A stretch of DNA of 42,954 nucleotides from Ilumatobacteraceae bacterium. GTDB lineage: Bacteria > Actinomycetota > Acidimicrobiia > Acidimicrobiales > Ilumatobacteraceae. Below are positions 8,231 to 16,287 of the stretch, in pieces. Location: contig JAJTEL010000005.1 in assembly GCA_021299715.1 (NCBI GenBank), positions 1 to 42,954 of the forward strand. The letters run 5' to 3'. Under the pieces are notes generated by a model. The model did no database searches. It saw only the letters and a list, made by a program, of their open reading frames with translations, and was not told the DNA's origin. A program made the translations under genes and the position numbers. The number at the start of each line of letters is the position of its first letter. The first letter of the stretch is position 1.

Positions 8231-9442
8231 ATGAAGATTCTCTACTCTGTACAGAGATATGGAACAGAGATTGTTGGGGGATCAGAGTCGGCCTGCAGAT
8301 TATTCGCCGAGCAGTTGGTTCAACGTGGTCATGAGGTTCATGTTCTGACATCGACTGCTTTGTCGTACGTGACATGGGCAAACCACTACTCACCAGGAAC
8401 TTCCGAACTGAATGGGGTCATTGTCCATCGATTGTCGGTTCAACAAGAACGGGATAGTGCAGTCTTTGCTCAACTGCACGAAGAGATTCTTACGGACCCC
8501 GGTATTGCTTCATTGTCTGATCAAAGGAAGTGGGCCATGGAGATGGGGCCAGTTCTTGAAGGTCATGTGCAGTGGCTACGTAAACATGCACGTGAGTATG
8601 ACGCAGTGGTCTTTATGACATATATGTATTCCACATCGACACTTGGTATTCCTGCAGTGTTTGGACTTGCGCCAATCGTGTTTCAACCAACAGCCCATGA
8701 CGAACCATCTGCTCATTTGCCTATGTATCGCTCGATTTTTTCTATGGCAGATGGCTTCCTGTTCTTTACCGAAGAAGAACAGAACACTGTCCAGAGGCTG
8801 TATTCACCAAATGCTGCTGGAAGCGTTGTTGGAATTGGAATGCCGACAAGCATTCCAGCCTGTACCGGAGAGCAGTTTCGGCACACGTATGAGCTGAATG
8901 ATGACCCCTACCTTCTCTATGTAGGTCGCGTTGATGTCTTTAAAGGGGTTTCAGAGTTAATCCGATACTTCGTTGAGTACAAAGGACATCATCCTGGAAA
9001 CTTGCGGTTAGTACTGGCAGGAGAATCTGTAATGGATATTCCCCAGCATCCAGACATTGTCCATGTTGGATTCTTAGATGACTCTATGAAACACGAGGCA
9101 ATAGCAGGCTGTGTCGCACTTGTTCAGCCCTCACCGTTCGAGAGTTTCTCAATCGTTCTGTGTGAAGCGTGGCTACAGTCGCAGCCCGTATTGGTACAAG
9201 GTGCCAGTGATGTGATGGTGGGCCAAGTGAAACGCAGCCAAGGTGGATTGTTCTACAACAGGTACACCGAATTTGATGGTTGTTTGCAATGGTTGTGTGA
9301 CCATCAATCAGAAGCGCAACAGCTTGGCGAGTCTGGAAGGCAATACGTTTTAGATAACTACGACTGGCCGATAGTTATGGAAAAGTTCGAGTCCGTGCTA
9401 CACCAAGCAAGAGACTCTTTCACAGTGCGCGTCACCGTGTAG
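8231..9442 (+). CDS. GT4-family (GT-B fold) glycosyltransferase
   Basis: A 403-residue retaining glycosyltransferase. The N-terminal acceptor-side domain begins MKILYSVQRYGTEIVGGSE, a glycine-rich loop typical of GT4 enzymes. The C-terminal nucleotide-sugar domain starts near 215 (YLLYVGRVDVFKGV) and carries the E-x7-E pair in FESFSIVLCEAW near residue 310. It would add one sugar to the growing lipid-linked glycan at the cytoplasmic face; donor and acceptor cannot be read from sequence. It follows the coiled-coil gene in the same orientation, and its 3' end overlaps the 3' end of the methyltransferase gene on the other strand by 11 bases. Confidence 0.9.
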   Translation: MKILYSVQRYGTEIVGGSESACRLFAEQLVQRGHEVHVLTSTALSYVTWANHYSPGTSELNGVIVHRLSVQQERDSAVFAQLHEEILTDPGIASLSDQRKWAMEMGPVLEGHVQWLRKHAREYDAVVFMTYMYSTSTLGIPAVFGLAPIVFQPTAHDEPSAHLPMYRSIFSMADGFLFFTEEEQNTVQRLYSPNAAGSVVGIGMPTSIPACTGEQFRHTYELNDDPYLLYVGRVDVFKGVSELIRYFVEYKGHHPGNLRLVLAGESVMDIPQHPDIVHVGFLDDSMKHEAIAGCVALVQPSPFESFSIVLCEAWLQSQPVLVQGASDVMVGQVKRSQGGLFYNRYTEFDGCLQWLCDHQSEAQQLGESGRQYVLDNYDWPIVMEKFESVLHQARDSFTVRVTV

Positions 9443-10205
9443 CAATTATCGCAAAATCACCATCGCCGTGAATTCTTGTGTGTAAATCAAGAATCACTTC
9501 TGCTAACTCTTGTGGCGCATTACTGAGATCTGGAGACGTTCCTAACGGTGTACTCGTTTGAGTTCGAATGGAATTGAATCCGGCTTCTTGGGCGAGAAAG
9601 TGAAGAACATCTGGAAACAATGGCCGTTCATGCGTTGGATCAATCCAGAACGTAGTGGCACCCACACGAAGGGTTTGACTATTCGGAATTTCTGCAATGA
9701 GTACTCCGCCATCAATCAGTGCATTTCGAGACAATCTAAGTACGTCAAGAACTCGTTCAAAAGGTAGGTGCTCAAGAACCTGGAACAATGTGATGCAACC
9801 AAGAGATTGCGGCGGTTGACGCCGCAGTACATCGAAAATATCGCCTAAAGAAACATTGAGCCCGTTGTTTTTGCACTCATTCACCGCAACCGGATTCCCA
9901 TCAATTCCGACAGCACACAGTTCATTGCGTTTCAAGACAGTTAGCCATTCGCCGCGCCCGCACCCAAGATCTAGTGCAGGGTGTTGTTCAGTAATGCAAT
10001 GTTGCACGAATGGAACGTATTGCATTTGTCGACTGATGATTTCTTCAGTACTGCCGCGAAATCTGGACTCAAGTTTCATATAGAGATCGGGTGAAATCTG
10101 CCGCGACGATTCAAGGGCATCGATACGAGATTGAATCTCTGTAACGCCAAGGGCACGTGCCAATCTCAACAAGACTTTCTCTGCGGAGGTATGTAAGAAA
10201 CCCAT
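9432..10205 (-). CDS. Class I SAM-dependent methyltransferase, polysaccharide-locus type
   Basis: A 257-residue methyltransferase. An N-terminal helical region (1-70) contains RIDALESSRQ and then FRGSTEEI, followed by a Rossmann SAM domain: motif I ALDLGCGRGEW near residue 89, acidic VGIDGNPVAV about 20 residues later, and FQVLEHLPFE. The later WIDPTHERPLFPDVLHF stretch is characteristic of methyltransferases found in O-antigen and cell-surface glycan clusters, which methylate a sugar or cap the chain. A cap read by the Wzt C-terminal domain would fit this locus, but that is inference. It stands alone on the minus strand and its start is divergent from ugd at 10306, across a 100-base promoter region. 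Confidence 0.85.
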   Translation of the reverse strand: MGFLHTSAEKVLLRLARALGVTEIQSRIDALESSRQISPDLYMKLESRFRGSTEEIISRQMQYVPFVQHCITEQHPALDLGCGRGEWLTVLKRNELCAVGIDGNPVAVNECKNNGLNVSLGDIFDVLRRQPPQSLGCITLFQVLEHLPFERVLDVLRLSRNALIDGGVLIAEIPNSQTLRVGATTFWIDPTHERPLFPDVLHFLAQEAGFNSIRTQTSTPLGTSPDLSNAPQELAEVILDLHTRIHGDGDFAIIATR

Positions 10206-10305
10206 TGCTAGTGAGCATAGATTCCGTGCGCAGAACGAGCAGGCTTGTGGTTGTTGTTAACGGACATTCCTCTGAGTGCCCCATGACAGCGAATAGGCTC
10301 TAAAT

Positions 10306-11583
10306 GTGTCAAAACTCGCAATAGTTGGTACTGGGTACGTTGGTTTGTCAACCGGTGCATGTTTTGCAAGCCTTGGCCATGATGTGGTTTGTCTTGACGT
10401 TGATGAGCCCAAGATCAAGTCTTTGAAGCAGGGAATCATTCCCATTGTTGAAGCTGGTTTAGCTGAATTAGTGAATGATGGACTCAAGAAAGGTTCCATC
10501 AGCTTTACCACCCTTATTGCAGATGCTGTTCCGAACGCAGACGTGGTTTTCTTATGTTTGCCAACTCCTCAAGGCGACGATGGAAGTGCAGATCTGTCGT
10601 ATGTGATGTCCGCAGTTCGTTCTATTTCTCCCCATTTGAAGAAGAACGCAGTTGTTGTCAACAAGTCGACAGTTCCCGTCGGTACTGCAGGGCTAGTTGC
10701 ACGTGAGATCAATCGGGCCGATGTATCTGTCGTTTCGAACCCAGAGTTTTTGCGACAGGGCACAGCGGTACAGGATTTTCTCCACCCCACCAGAGTCGTA
10801 GTAGGTGGCGACAATCAAGTTGCGGTAGATACTGTGGCATCTCTTTACTCTTCAATTGATGCACCTGTACTGAAAATGCAAACGGCTTCTGCTGAAGCAT
10901 TGAAGTACGCCGCAAATGCCTTCTTGGCAACAAAACTCACATTCATCAATGCGATGGCAGATATCTGCGAAGCCGTTGATGCAGATATCTTCGATGTTGC
11001 ACGTGGGATTGGAATGGATCCACGAATTGGGAATGACATGTTGAATGCCGGTCCTGGTTGGGGAGGTAGTTGCTTCCCTAAGGACACTCGAGCGCTTGTC
11101 AGTATTGCCTCAGAGAACGGGTATGACTTTGCTCTTTTGCGCGGAGTTATTGAGACAAACGATCAACATTATGAACGAGTCGCTAACAAGGTGAAAGCAA
11201 TTTGTGGCGGATCTGTGCAGGGCAAAGTTGTTGCGGCCTGGGGTTTGACTTTCAAAGCAAATACAGATGACCTTCGAGATTCTCCAGCTATCAAGATTTT
11301 GTCGCAATTGAAAGATGCGGGTGCAGTCATTCGTGCATACGATCCAACTGCACACGACGTGTATGAGAATTATCCGTGGATTGAAATTTGCTCAACCGCT
11401 CTGGGCGCATGTGAAGACGCCGACGTATTGGCTGTCCTGACGGAGTGGCACGAATTTACATTGATTTCACCAGACGACGTTGCACACCGCCTGAACAATC
11501 CCTACGTGGTTGACGGCCGTAACGTTTTGAATCGTGACGCGTGGTTACAGCACGGCTTTGATTACCGCGGAATCGGTCGATAA
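10306..11583 (+). CDS. ugd: UDP-glucose 6-dehydrogenase
   Basis: A 425-residue enzyme that oxidises UDP-glucose twice with NAD+ to UDP-glucuronate in the cytoplasm. It shows an N-terminal NAD-binding VGTGYVGLSTG (7-17), the NKSTVPVGT loop (119-127), SNPEFLRQGTA (144-154), the lysine helix EALKYAANAFLATK, and the catalytic cysteine C256 in GWGGSCFPKDT. Length and motifs fit UDP-glucose rather than UDP-ManNAc dehydrogenases, though related UDP-GlcNAc dehydrogenases (WbpA) are hard to exclude and would fit the WbpB/E/D set in this locus. The GTG at 10306 is used because the overlapping ATG at 10304 runs into a stop within seven codons. The stop overlaps the next start (TAATG), so it is coupled to the glycosyltransferase gene. 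Confidence 0.92.
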   Translation: MSKLAIVGTGYVGLSTGACFASLGHDVVCLDVDEPKIKSLKQGIIPIVEAGLAELVNDGLKKGSISFTTLIADAVPNADVVFLCLPTPQGDDGSADLSYVMSAVRSISPHLKKNAVVVNKSTVPVGTAGLVAREINRADVSVVSNPEFLRQGTAVQDFLHPTRVVVGGDNQVAVDTVASLYSSIDAPVLKMQTASAEALKYAANAFLATKLTFINAMADICEAVDADIFDVARGIGMDPRIGNDMLNAGPGWGGSCFPKDTRALVSIASENGYDFALLRGVIETNDQHYERVANKVKAICGGSVQGKVVAAWGLTFKANTDDLRDSPAIKILSQLKDAGAVIRAYDPTAHDVYENYPWIEICSTALGACEDADVLAVLTEWHEFTLISPDDVAHRLNNPYVVDGRNVLNRDAWLQHGFDYRGIGR

Positions 11584-13118
11584 TGCTGAAACAGACATCA
11601 CGAATTCCTGAGAATGAATTCATGATTCATTCGAGGGGCATTGAATTGTTCCCTGGCTTGGAATTAACCCCTGGAATGATTGATCTCCTCGCTGAAGAAC
11701 GAGCAATGGCTGCACGAGGTGAATGCCCACTGCCGCCAGATCCCACTCAGGCTGGGCAACTAACTCAGTTTGTTGAATGGTTAATGGAAATTCCAGAACG
11801 ATTTGCATCCGGACTTCCTCGCTATATGCAGGCTGTTTACAACGAACGAGTTGATTTGCAGCAAGTTATGCCACAAGTTAACGCAGGTGAGTTGACTCAT
11901 TTTGCGTGGTGGGTACATACATGTGGCCGCTTTGAAGTTCCATCGTTACGACTTTTAGGTTCTGATGTTCCCGTCAAGCGCCGCATTCCGCCAGGTGGTC
12001 GCATTAACGGTGGGGTAGATGCAATTGGGTTCTTTAATGCTGAGCACGGCATTGGAGAAGCATCACGGTTATTAGTAGAAGCTTTACGAAGCGCTGATGT
12101 TCCTGTATCAACTATTGGTTACAGAAACACCGAGAGTCGCCAAAACTACAAATTCGAGACCGATGAAGTAGGGCGATATAAAACTGTTATTGCCGCTGTC
12201 AACGCTGAACTGAATAGACCAGTACGGGATCTCTTTGGCCACCATTTCTTTTACAACACGTATGTCATCGGTCAATGGTTTTGGGAACTTGAAGTTGCAC
12301 CATCGTGGTATCGCGATGCGTATCAATACGTAGATGAACTTTGGGCACCGACCAAGTTCATTGAAGAGATGTTGCGTCGTGAGGCACCTTCGAGGGTGCC
12401 TGTTCATTACATGCCGTTACCACTACGAAAGCCCCGCGTAGTAGACGACGCAACACGCGAAGATCTAGAACTTGATAATCGCTACATGTTTCTCTTTACT
12501 TTCGATTTCATGAGTGTGATGAAAAGAAAGAATCCACTTGGACTTGTTGCAGCATTCAAGAAAGCGTTTGCGGCGAATGAAGGGCCCATGTTGGTTCTGA
12601 AATGCATCAACGGTGAGAGTCGACCAGAATTGTTCCAAGAATTAAAAGACAGTTGCGCTGGCCGTTCGGACATCATCGTGATGAACAAGTATTTGGATTC
12701 ACACTTATCTGCCGCCCTTATGAATTTGTGTGACTGCTATGTGTCTCTTCATAGGTCAGAAGGACTGGGGCTTACAATCGCCGAGGCGATGTTGCTGGGA
12801 AAGCCGGTGATTGCCACGGGGTACTCAGGCAATCTTGATTTCATGACACCAGAGACCGCATTTCTGGTCCCATGGACAAGAGTGAAAGTGGGCGAAGGAG
12901 CCGAGGCCTATGACCCAGATGCCACATGGGCGGAGCCCGACCTAGACGCTGCAGCATCGATGATGAGGCATGTCTATTTGAACCAAGAAGAGTCGGCGGC
13001 AATGGCAGCCAGAGGGAAAATGGACTTGGAGCAGCGCTTCACCCCAGAAGTAACAGGGAATCGAATGCGACATAGGCTTCAGGAACTGTGGGAGGCGCAA
13101 AATGTTGAGAAAGCTTAA
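11583..13118 (+). CDS. GT4-family glycosyltransferase with long N-terminal extension
   Basis: A 511-residue protein. Residues of about 1-130 are a helical extension without recognisable catalytic motifs (it contains LPPDPTQAGQLTQFVEWL and VNAGELTHFAWWVHT). The glycosyltransferase part begins at VDAIGFFNAEHGIGEASR near 145, and the donor domain has YVSLHRSEGLGLTIAEAM near 395, giving the E-x7-E pair, then GKPVIATGYSGNLDFM. It shares its start with the ugd stop (TAATG) and its end overlaps the following coiled-coil gene by 17 bases. The extension resembles linker segments of multi-domain glycan-assembly proteins and could be a docking surface. Acceptor and donor are unknown. Confidence 0.88.
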   Translation: MLKQTSRIPENEFMIHSRGIELFPGLELTPGMIDLLAEERAMAARGECPLPPDPTQAGQLTQFVEWLMEIPERFASGLPRYMQAVYNERVDLQQVMPQVNAGELTHFAWWVHTCGRFEVPSLRLLGSDVPVKRRIPPGGRINGGVDAIGFFNAEHGIGEASRLLVEALRSADVPVSTIGYRNTESRQNYKFETDEVGRYKTVIAAVNAELNRPVRDLFGHHFFYNTYVIGQWFWELEVAPSWYRDAYQYVDELWAPTKFIEEMLRREAPSRVPVHYMPLPLRKPRVVDDATREDLELDNRYMFLFTFDFMSVMKRKNPLGLVAAFKKAFAANEGPMLVLKCINGESRPELFQELKDSCAGRSDIIVMNKYLDSHLSAALMNLCDCYVSLHRSEGLGLTIAEAMLLGKPVIATGYSGNLDFMTPETAFLVPWTRVKVGEGAEAYDPDATWAEPDLDAAASMMRHVYLNQEESAAMAARGKMDLEQRFTPEVTGNRMRHRLQELWEAQNVEKA

Positions 13119-13317
13119 AAATCGTGTGCGCGATGTTTTTGGGCTAGCCATTGACTGGCGTGTGCGCGATGTTTTGGAGACAGAACGTCGAGCAACTATT
13201 GAGCTTGGTCAGACATTTGCGCGGGGTTCGGCTCACATCACGGATCAGCAACGACTCCTCGAGCGGCGGGTGGTTGAACTTGAAAAGCGTCTGTCCGAAT
13301 TAGAAAAAGGTCGTTAG
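13102..13317 (+). CDS. Small coiled-coil protein between a glycosyltransferase and wzm
   Basis: A 71-residue protein starting with an ATG inside the end of the preceding glycosyltransferase gene, whose TAG overlaps the GTG of wzm by one base. This strict overlap at both ends argues for a real, translationally coupled gene. The first 15 residues are basic (MLRKLKNRVRDVFG); the rest is a predicted coiled coil ending RRVVELEKRLSELEKGR. There is no signal peptide. The general pattern, a short basic head and a heptad tail, resembles the 168-residue protein at 7712 and the N-terminal helices of the methyltransferase, so the three may interact. I cannot assign a family. Confidence 0.7.
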   Translation: MLRKLKNRVRDVFGLAIDWRVRDVLETERRATIELGQTFARGSAHITDQQRLLERRVVELEKRLSELEKGR

Positions 13318-14138
13318 TGGCATCACTTATTGCACCCGTGAAGAGAGTGGCGGCCTCTCACGAACTGTTGTGGAACCTCACGCTTCGTGAACTTCGTACC
13401 AAGTACCGCAAGTCCGTACTTGGTTGGTCGTGGTCCATGTTGAACCCCTTGGCCACCGTTGCCATCTATTCATTTGTCTTTGGCCATTTGTTTCAGGCCG
13501 AAGCACCTGTTGGTGTGAACAGCAACATCAAGGTGTTCGCGTTGTATCTGTTGTGCGGTTTGTTGCCATGGAACTTCTTTATGTTGGTCACCAATACCGG
13601 CATGAACTCGCTACTTTCAAATGCGGCGTTAGTTCGCAAAGTTGCATTCCCGCGCGAAGTACTTGTGTTTGCTAACTCACTTCACGGCATTGTGCAGTTC
13701 GGAATTGAAATGGGACTTCTCACCATTGCGTTGGTGATTGCCGGAAGTCTCTTCTTCCCGTGGATACCTATTGTGTTGCTGCAGATGTTGCTGCTGTTGT
13801 TGTTTGCATCGGGCCTTGCGCTTGGTTTGTCCGCCGCAAACGTGTACTTCCGAGACCTTGGATATCTGTGGCAGATCTTTACGCAGGTGTGGTTTTTCGC
13901 AACTCCCATTGTGTATACGCCAGCAATCATTGAAGGAAAAGTTCCCGAATGGGTACAACGCATTCTGGACCTAAACCCCATGGCAGTGTTTGCACAAGGA
14001 TTCCGTCGCAGCATGTATGACAGCGCTTTCCCAGGGTGGGACAACTTGGGTGCGTGTGCGTTGGTTGCTGTGGTGTCCATGGTGTTGGGCTGGAGCCTGT
14101 TCACAAAACTGTCGCGCCGTTTCGCTGAAGAGCTGTAG
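13317..14138 (+). CDS. wzm: Polysaccharide ABC exporter permease (Wzm, ABC-2 type)
   Basis: A 273-residue membrane protein with six hydrophobic segments in the ABC-2 arrangement. The amphipathic N-terminal ELLWNLTLRELRTKYRKSVLGWSWSM region (only key residues LTLRELRTKYR and LGWSWSML matter) is the hallmark of the Wzm/TagG family, as are PFNP-like LNPMAVFAQGFRRSMYD near the C-terminus. It forms the channel for the glycan whose ATPase is encoded at 6433. The GTG start at 13317 overlaps the stop of the coiled-coil gene. Its stop abuts the stop of the convergent HNH gene with no bases between. Membership of the family is clear; the exported glycan is not known. Confidence 0.92.
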   Translation: MASLIAPVKRVAASHELLWNLTLRELRTKYRKSVLGWSWSMLNPLATVAIYSFVFGHLFQAEAPVGVNSNIKVFALYLLCGLLPWNFFMLVTNTGMNSLLSNAALVRKVAFPREVLVFANSLHGIVQFGIEMGLLTIALVIAGSLFFPWIPIVLLQMLLLLLFASGLALGLSAANVYFRDLGYLWQIFTQVWFFATPIVYTPAIIEGKVPEWVQRILDLNPMAVFAQGFRRSMYDSAFPGWDNLGACALVAVVSMVLGWSLFTKLSRRFAEEL

Positions 14139-14522
14139 TTACATTCTTCGTAGGCGACGTAATTGACTGTCTATGTAGGGGCGTGCCCTGCGTTGACCGC
14201 CTCGTTCACGAATGGCTTGTTGTAAACGTTCTAACGCGCCAATGATGACATCTGTTCGTGGGGTGCGACCCATGCCCATGCAATCGTGTAACCAGCCCGC
14301 CGGACTCTGATGCCCACGTTCGTTGTTGCAGCGTTTGCACGCGGCCAGTTCGTTCTCTAGCCAGCTGGGGCCGCCTTTAATTCGCGGCACCAGGTGTTCG
14401 TTGGTGGGCTGATTTCTGGAATGGTCCAGCGGGGCCGAGCACCACACGCAATATGGGCCATCGCGATCGAGGATCACGGTCATCCGCTCACGTCGGTTCA
14501 GTTGTCGCTGGCGGGGCTCCAC
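14139..14522 (-). CDS. HNH endonuclease-domain protein
   Basis: A 127-residue stand-alone HNH protein. The zinc-binding cysteines C25/C28 (CVWC) and C62/C65 (CKRC) bracket the nuclease core NEHLVPRIKGG (H43) and the ENELAACKRCNNERG stretch, so the domain looks complete. I start at the GTG (14522-14520), which has GAGG a few bases upstream; an internal ATG 13 codons later is the alternative. The C-terminus is basic (RERGGQRRARPY). Small HNH proteins of this kind are encoded in mobile elements and as lone chromosomal genes in actinobacteria; the biological role is unknown. It is convergent with wzm and divergent from the toxin gene. Confidence 0.82.
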   Translation of the reverse strand: MEPRQRQLNRRERMTVILDRDGPYCVWCSAPLDHSRNQPTNEHLVPRIKGGPSWLENELAACKRCNNERGHQSPAGWLHDCMGMGRTPRTDVIIGALERLQQAIRERGGQRRARPYIDSQLRRLRRM

Positions 14523-14593
14523 AGCGCCTCAGGGTAGACCTGCCACGAGCCGAGTTCCGTGTCCCACATGCCTGGGTGCGCCTGAATTCAATA

Positions 14594-14611
14594 TATAAGT
14601 ATATAGTTATA
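14594..14611. promoter_or_regulatory. AT-rich palindrome, probable toxin-antitoxin operator and promoter
   Basis: The 18 bases TATAA-g-TATATA-g-TTATA read the same on both strands apart from the two marked g positions. The site lies 17 bases before the toxin ATG and includes the only AT-rich, -10-like stretch in the intergenic region. An imperfect palindrome over the promoter is what an autorepressing XRE antitoxin would bind. That role is inferred from position and symmetry. Confidence 0.5.
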
Positions 14612-14628
14612 ACTCTTGGGGGCGTGTA

Positions 14629-14979
14629 ATGGCATCGCCCTGGGTGGTCGTCTACACAACTGAATTTCTCGCATGGCGTGAGACTCTCAACGCTAGGTCC
14701 AGACGTTCAATCGAATGGAAACTAGAACTGTTGCGCAGCGAGGGCCCAGCGTTGGGTCGACCACATGTGGATCACATCAAAGGAAGTAGACATCCAAACC
14801 TGAAGGAACTGCGAGTGAATAGCGAGACGGCGATTCGGATTTTCTTTTGTTTCGACTCTCGACGTCAAGCGGTGTTGTTAATAGGCGGAAGCAAGTCATC
14901 TCATCGAGAGTGGTACAAGAAGATGATTCAGCAGGCAGATCGAATTATGGATACATATGTTGTGAAAGAAGGAATGTGA
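14629..14979 (+). CDS. RelE/HigB-type toxin (phage Gp49-like family)
   Basis: A 116-residue toxin-like protein. The family pattern is visible: an N-terminal strand VVVYTTEFLAWRETL, a helix with RRSIEWKLELLRSEGPALGRP, then the core HIKGSRHPNLKELRVNSETAIRIFFCFDSRRQAVLL, and GGSKSSHREWYKKMI at the end. In HigB/RelE homologues these basic and aromatic residues bind the ribosome and cut mRNA in the A site. It begins at an ATG with GGGGG upstream, and its TGA overlaps the antitoxin ATG (GTGATG), the toxin-first order typical of higBA. Length and motifs are intact, so it is probably functional. Its role here (plasmid-like stabilisation, stress or phage response) cannot be read from sequence. Confidence 0.85.
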   Translation: MASPWVVVYTTEFLAWRETLNARSRRSIEWKLELLRSEGPALGRPHVDHIKGSRHPNLKELRVNSETAIRIFFCFDSRRQAVLLIGGSKSSHREWYKKMIQQADRIMDTYVVKEGM

Positions 14980-15311
14980 TGAAGACGACACGAACAGAAA
15001 ATGACATTCGAGAGAATGAAGAGCAGACTGGTTTTGACGACATATTTCATGAGACGGTGTCGCACTACATCAACCTGAATCGCAAGCGACAGAAAATAAC
15101 TCAGCGACAAATTGCTCAGTATCTCAAAGTCTCACAACCTGCTGTGTGTCAAATGCTGAAACGTCCAGCAACAATTGGAAAACTTTGGCGCTTGTGTAAT
15201 GCATTGGGCGGAAAACTTGAAGTGAATATTCGATTTGGAGACCAGGTGTTTTCATTATTGAACGAGCCGCTTCCTAATGATCCAGACGCTTGGATGTACG
15301 AAGAAAAATGA
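14979..15311 (+). CDS. XRE-family antitoxin (HigA-like)
   Basis: A 110-residue DNA-binding protein. The helix-turn-helix spans about 38-70, with ITQRQIAQYLKVSQPAVCQ as the recognisable XRE core, followed by LGGKLEVNIRFGD. The acidic N-terminus (NDIRENEEQTGFDDIF) may neutralise the toxin. The frame is open upstream, but the ATG at 14979 has AAGGA before it and overlaps the toxin stop, so it is the real start. The stop overlaps the gluQ start (ATGA at 15308), so antitoxin and tRNA-modifying enzyme are translationally coupled, which is unusual. It probably represses the shared promoter through the palindrome at 14594. Confidence 0.85.
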   Translation: MKTTRTENDIRENEEQTGFDDIFHETVSHYINLNRKRQKITQRQIAQYLKVSQPAVCQMLKRPATIGKLWRLCNALGGKLEVNIRFGDQVFSLLNEPLPNDPDAWMYEEK

Positions 15312-16171
15312 CGATTATTGGCCGGTTCGCGCCGTCGCCCACGGGGGAACTGCACGTGGGGAACTTGCGTACAGCGATCGCAGCGTGGGCATCGGCAATA
15401 TCAGCCGGTGGTTCTTTTCTGGTGCGCTGGGAAGACCTTGATCAATTCACTGCAACTCGTGAACACGCTGTCGCGCAATCTCTTGATCTCGCATCTCTTG
15501 GAATCGTGCCCGCCGCACCGCCAATTCTGCAGAGCGAGCGACTTTCGCTGTATCACGATGCAATTGCGTCGCTTGTAAAGCGCGGATTGACATACGAATG
15601 CTTCTGTTCGCGCAAAGACATTCGCGATGCTGTTGCAGCGCCTCATGGACAGTTTGCGCTGTATCCGGGAACGTGTCGTTCATTGAGTGATGCCGAACGA
15701 GATGCGCGCCGTCAAGAGAGACCAGGCGCGCTTCGACTTCGTGCACACGGTGGAACGGAAACGTTCACTGATTACATACATGGCACCGTGAGTGGGCGAG
15801 TAGATGATGTTGTGCTTCGCCGCAATGACGGCATGCCGTCTTACAACGTTGCAGTTGTTGTCGATGACGCCCTTCAGAACATTTCAGAAGTAGTGCGCGG
15901 GGACGACCTGCTGGGGATTACACCATCGCAGGTGTATCTACAGAAACTCTTGGGATACGAAACGCCGGTCTACGGACACGTTCCACTAGTTGTGGGCGAC
16001 GATGGTGAACGCCTTGCGAAGAGACATGGCGCTGTCACGTTGCGGCATCTCGCCGACCTTGGTGTGAGTGCCGCTGAGGTGCGTGACAAGTTGTGGGAAA
16101 GCTTGGGTCAACAGTCTGAGACATGGAATTGGAATGCTGTCCCTCGCACCCCCTGGATATCCACGTTCTAA
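15308..16171 (+). CDS. gluQ: Glutamyl-Q tRNA(Asp) synthetase
   Basis: A 287-residue truncated glutamyl-tRNA synthetase paralogue that activates glutamate and attaches it to queuosine-34 of tRNA-Asp. It has the class I HIGH variant HVGN (16-19) and the KMSKS variant LAKRHGA, the zinc-site cysteines CFC and a later YPGTC as in GluQRS, and it lacks the anticodon-binding domain, as expected. The ATG at 15308 overlaps the antitoxin TGA (ATGA), so it is the third gene of the toxin-antitoxin operon. Its substrate requires queuosine; no queuosine biosynthesis genes are in this window. I am confident of the family; the link to the toxin is discussed under findings. Confidence 0.92.
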   Translation: MTIIGRFAPSPTGELHVGNLRTAIAAWASAISAGGSFLVRWEDLDQFTATREHAVAQSLDLASLGIVPAAPPILQSERLSLYHDAIASLVKRGLTYECFCSRKDIRDAVAAPHGQFALYPGTCRSLSDAERDARRQERPGALRLRAHGGTETFTDYIHGTVSGRVDDVVLRRNDGMPSYNVAVVVDDALQNISEVVRGDDLLGITPSQVYLQKLLGYETPVYGHVPLVVGDDGERLAKRHGAVTLRHLADLGVSAAEVRDKLWESLGQQSETWNWNAVPRTPWISTF

Positions 16172-16181
16172 CTGAAACAGG

Positions 16182-16233
16182 GCCGGCACCGTTGAGTTGA
16201 CGAGTTCAACATGCTGCCGTTACACCATCGTGG
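16182..16233 (-). repeat. Unidentified conserved intergenic element, diverged inverted copy A
   Basis: Read on the minus strand, this intergenic stretch shares ordered blocks with copies B and C: GGTGTAA, then GAACTCGTC, CTCAA, GT and a CGGC end. The spacer between the first two blocks is 12 bases instead of 16. The minus strand can fold into a GTTGA/TCAAC hairpin with loop ACTCG, enclosed by CGGCA/TGCCG. It lies 10 bases after the gluQ stop, in what would be the 3' UTR. The frame of the second block relative to the first differs from copies B and C, arguing against a shared peptide. Confidence 0.55.
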
Positions 16234-16287
16234 CCTCGGTTTAAATGTGTGCATCCTTGTGCGGTGGGGGAAAAGAAAAAGGAGCCG

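Noticed and set aside
13738..13974. An ORF on the plus strand with long cysteine runs.
   Set aside because: It is a frame shadow of the leucine-rich wzm coding sequence; no start site or composition supports it.
16182..16250. A tRNA gene on the minus strand (GGTGTAACGGCAGC resembles a D arm).
   Set aside because: No pairable acceptor stem, no T arm with TTC-loop, and no proper anticodon loop can be formed; related copies B and C also lack them.
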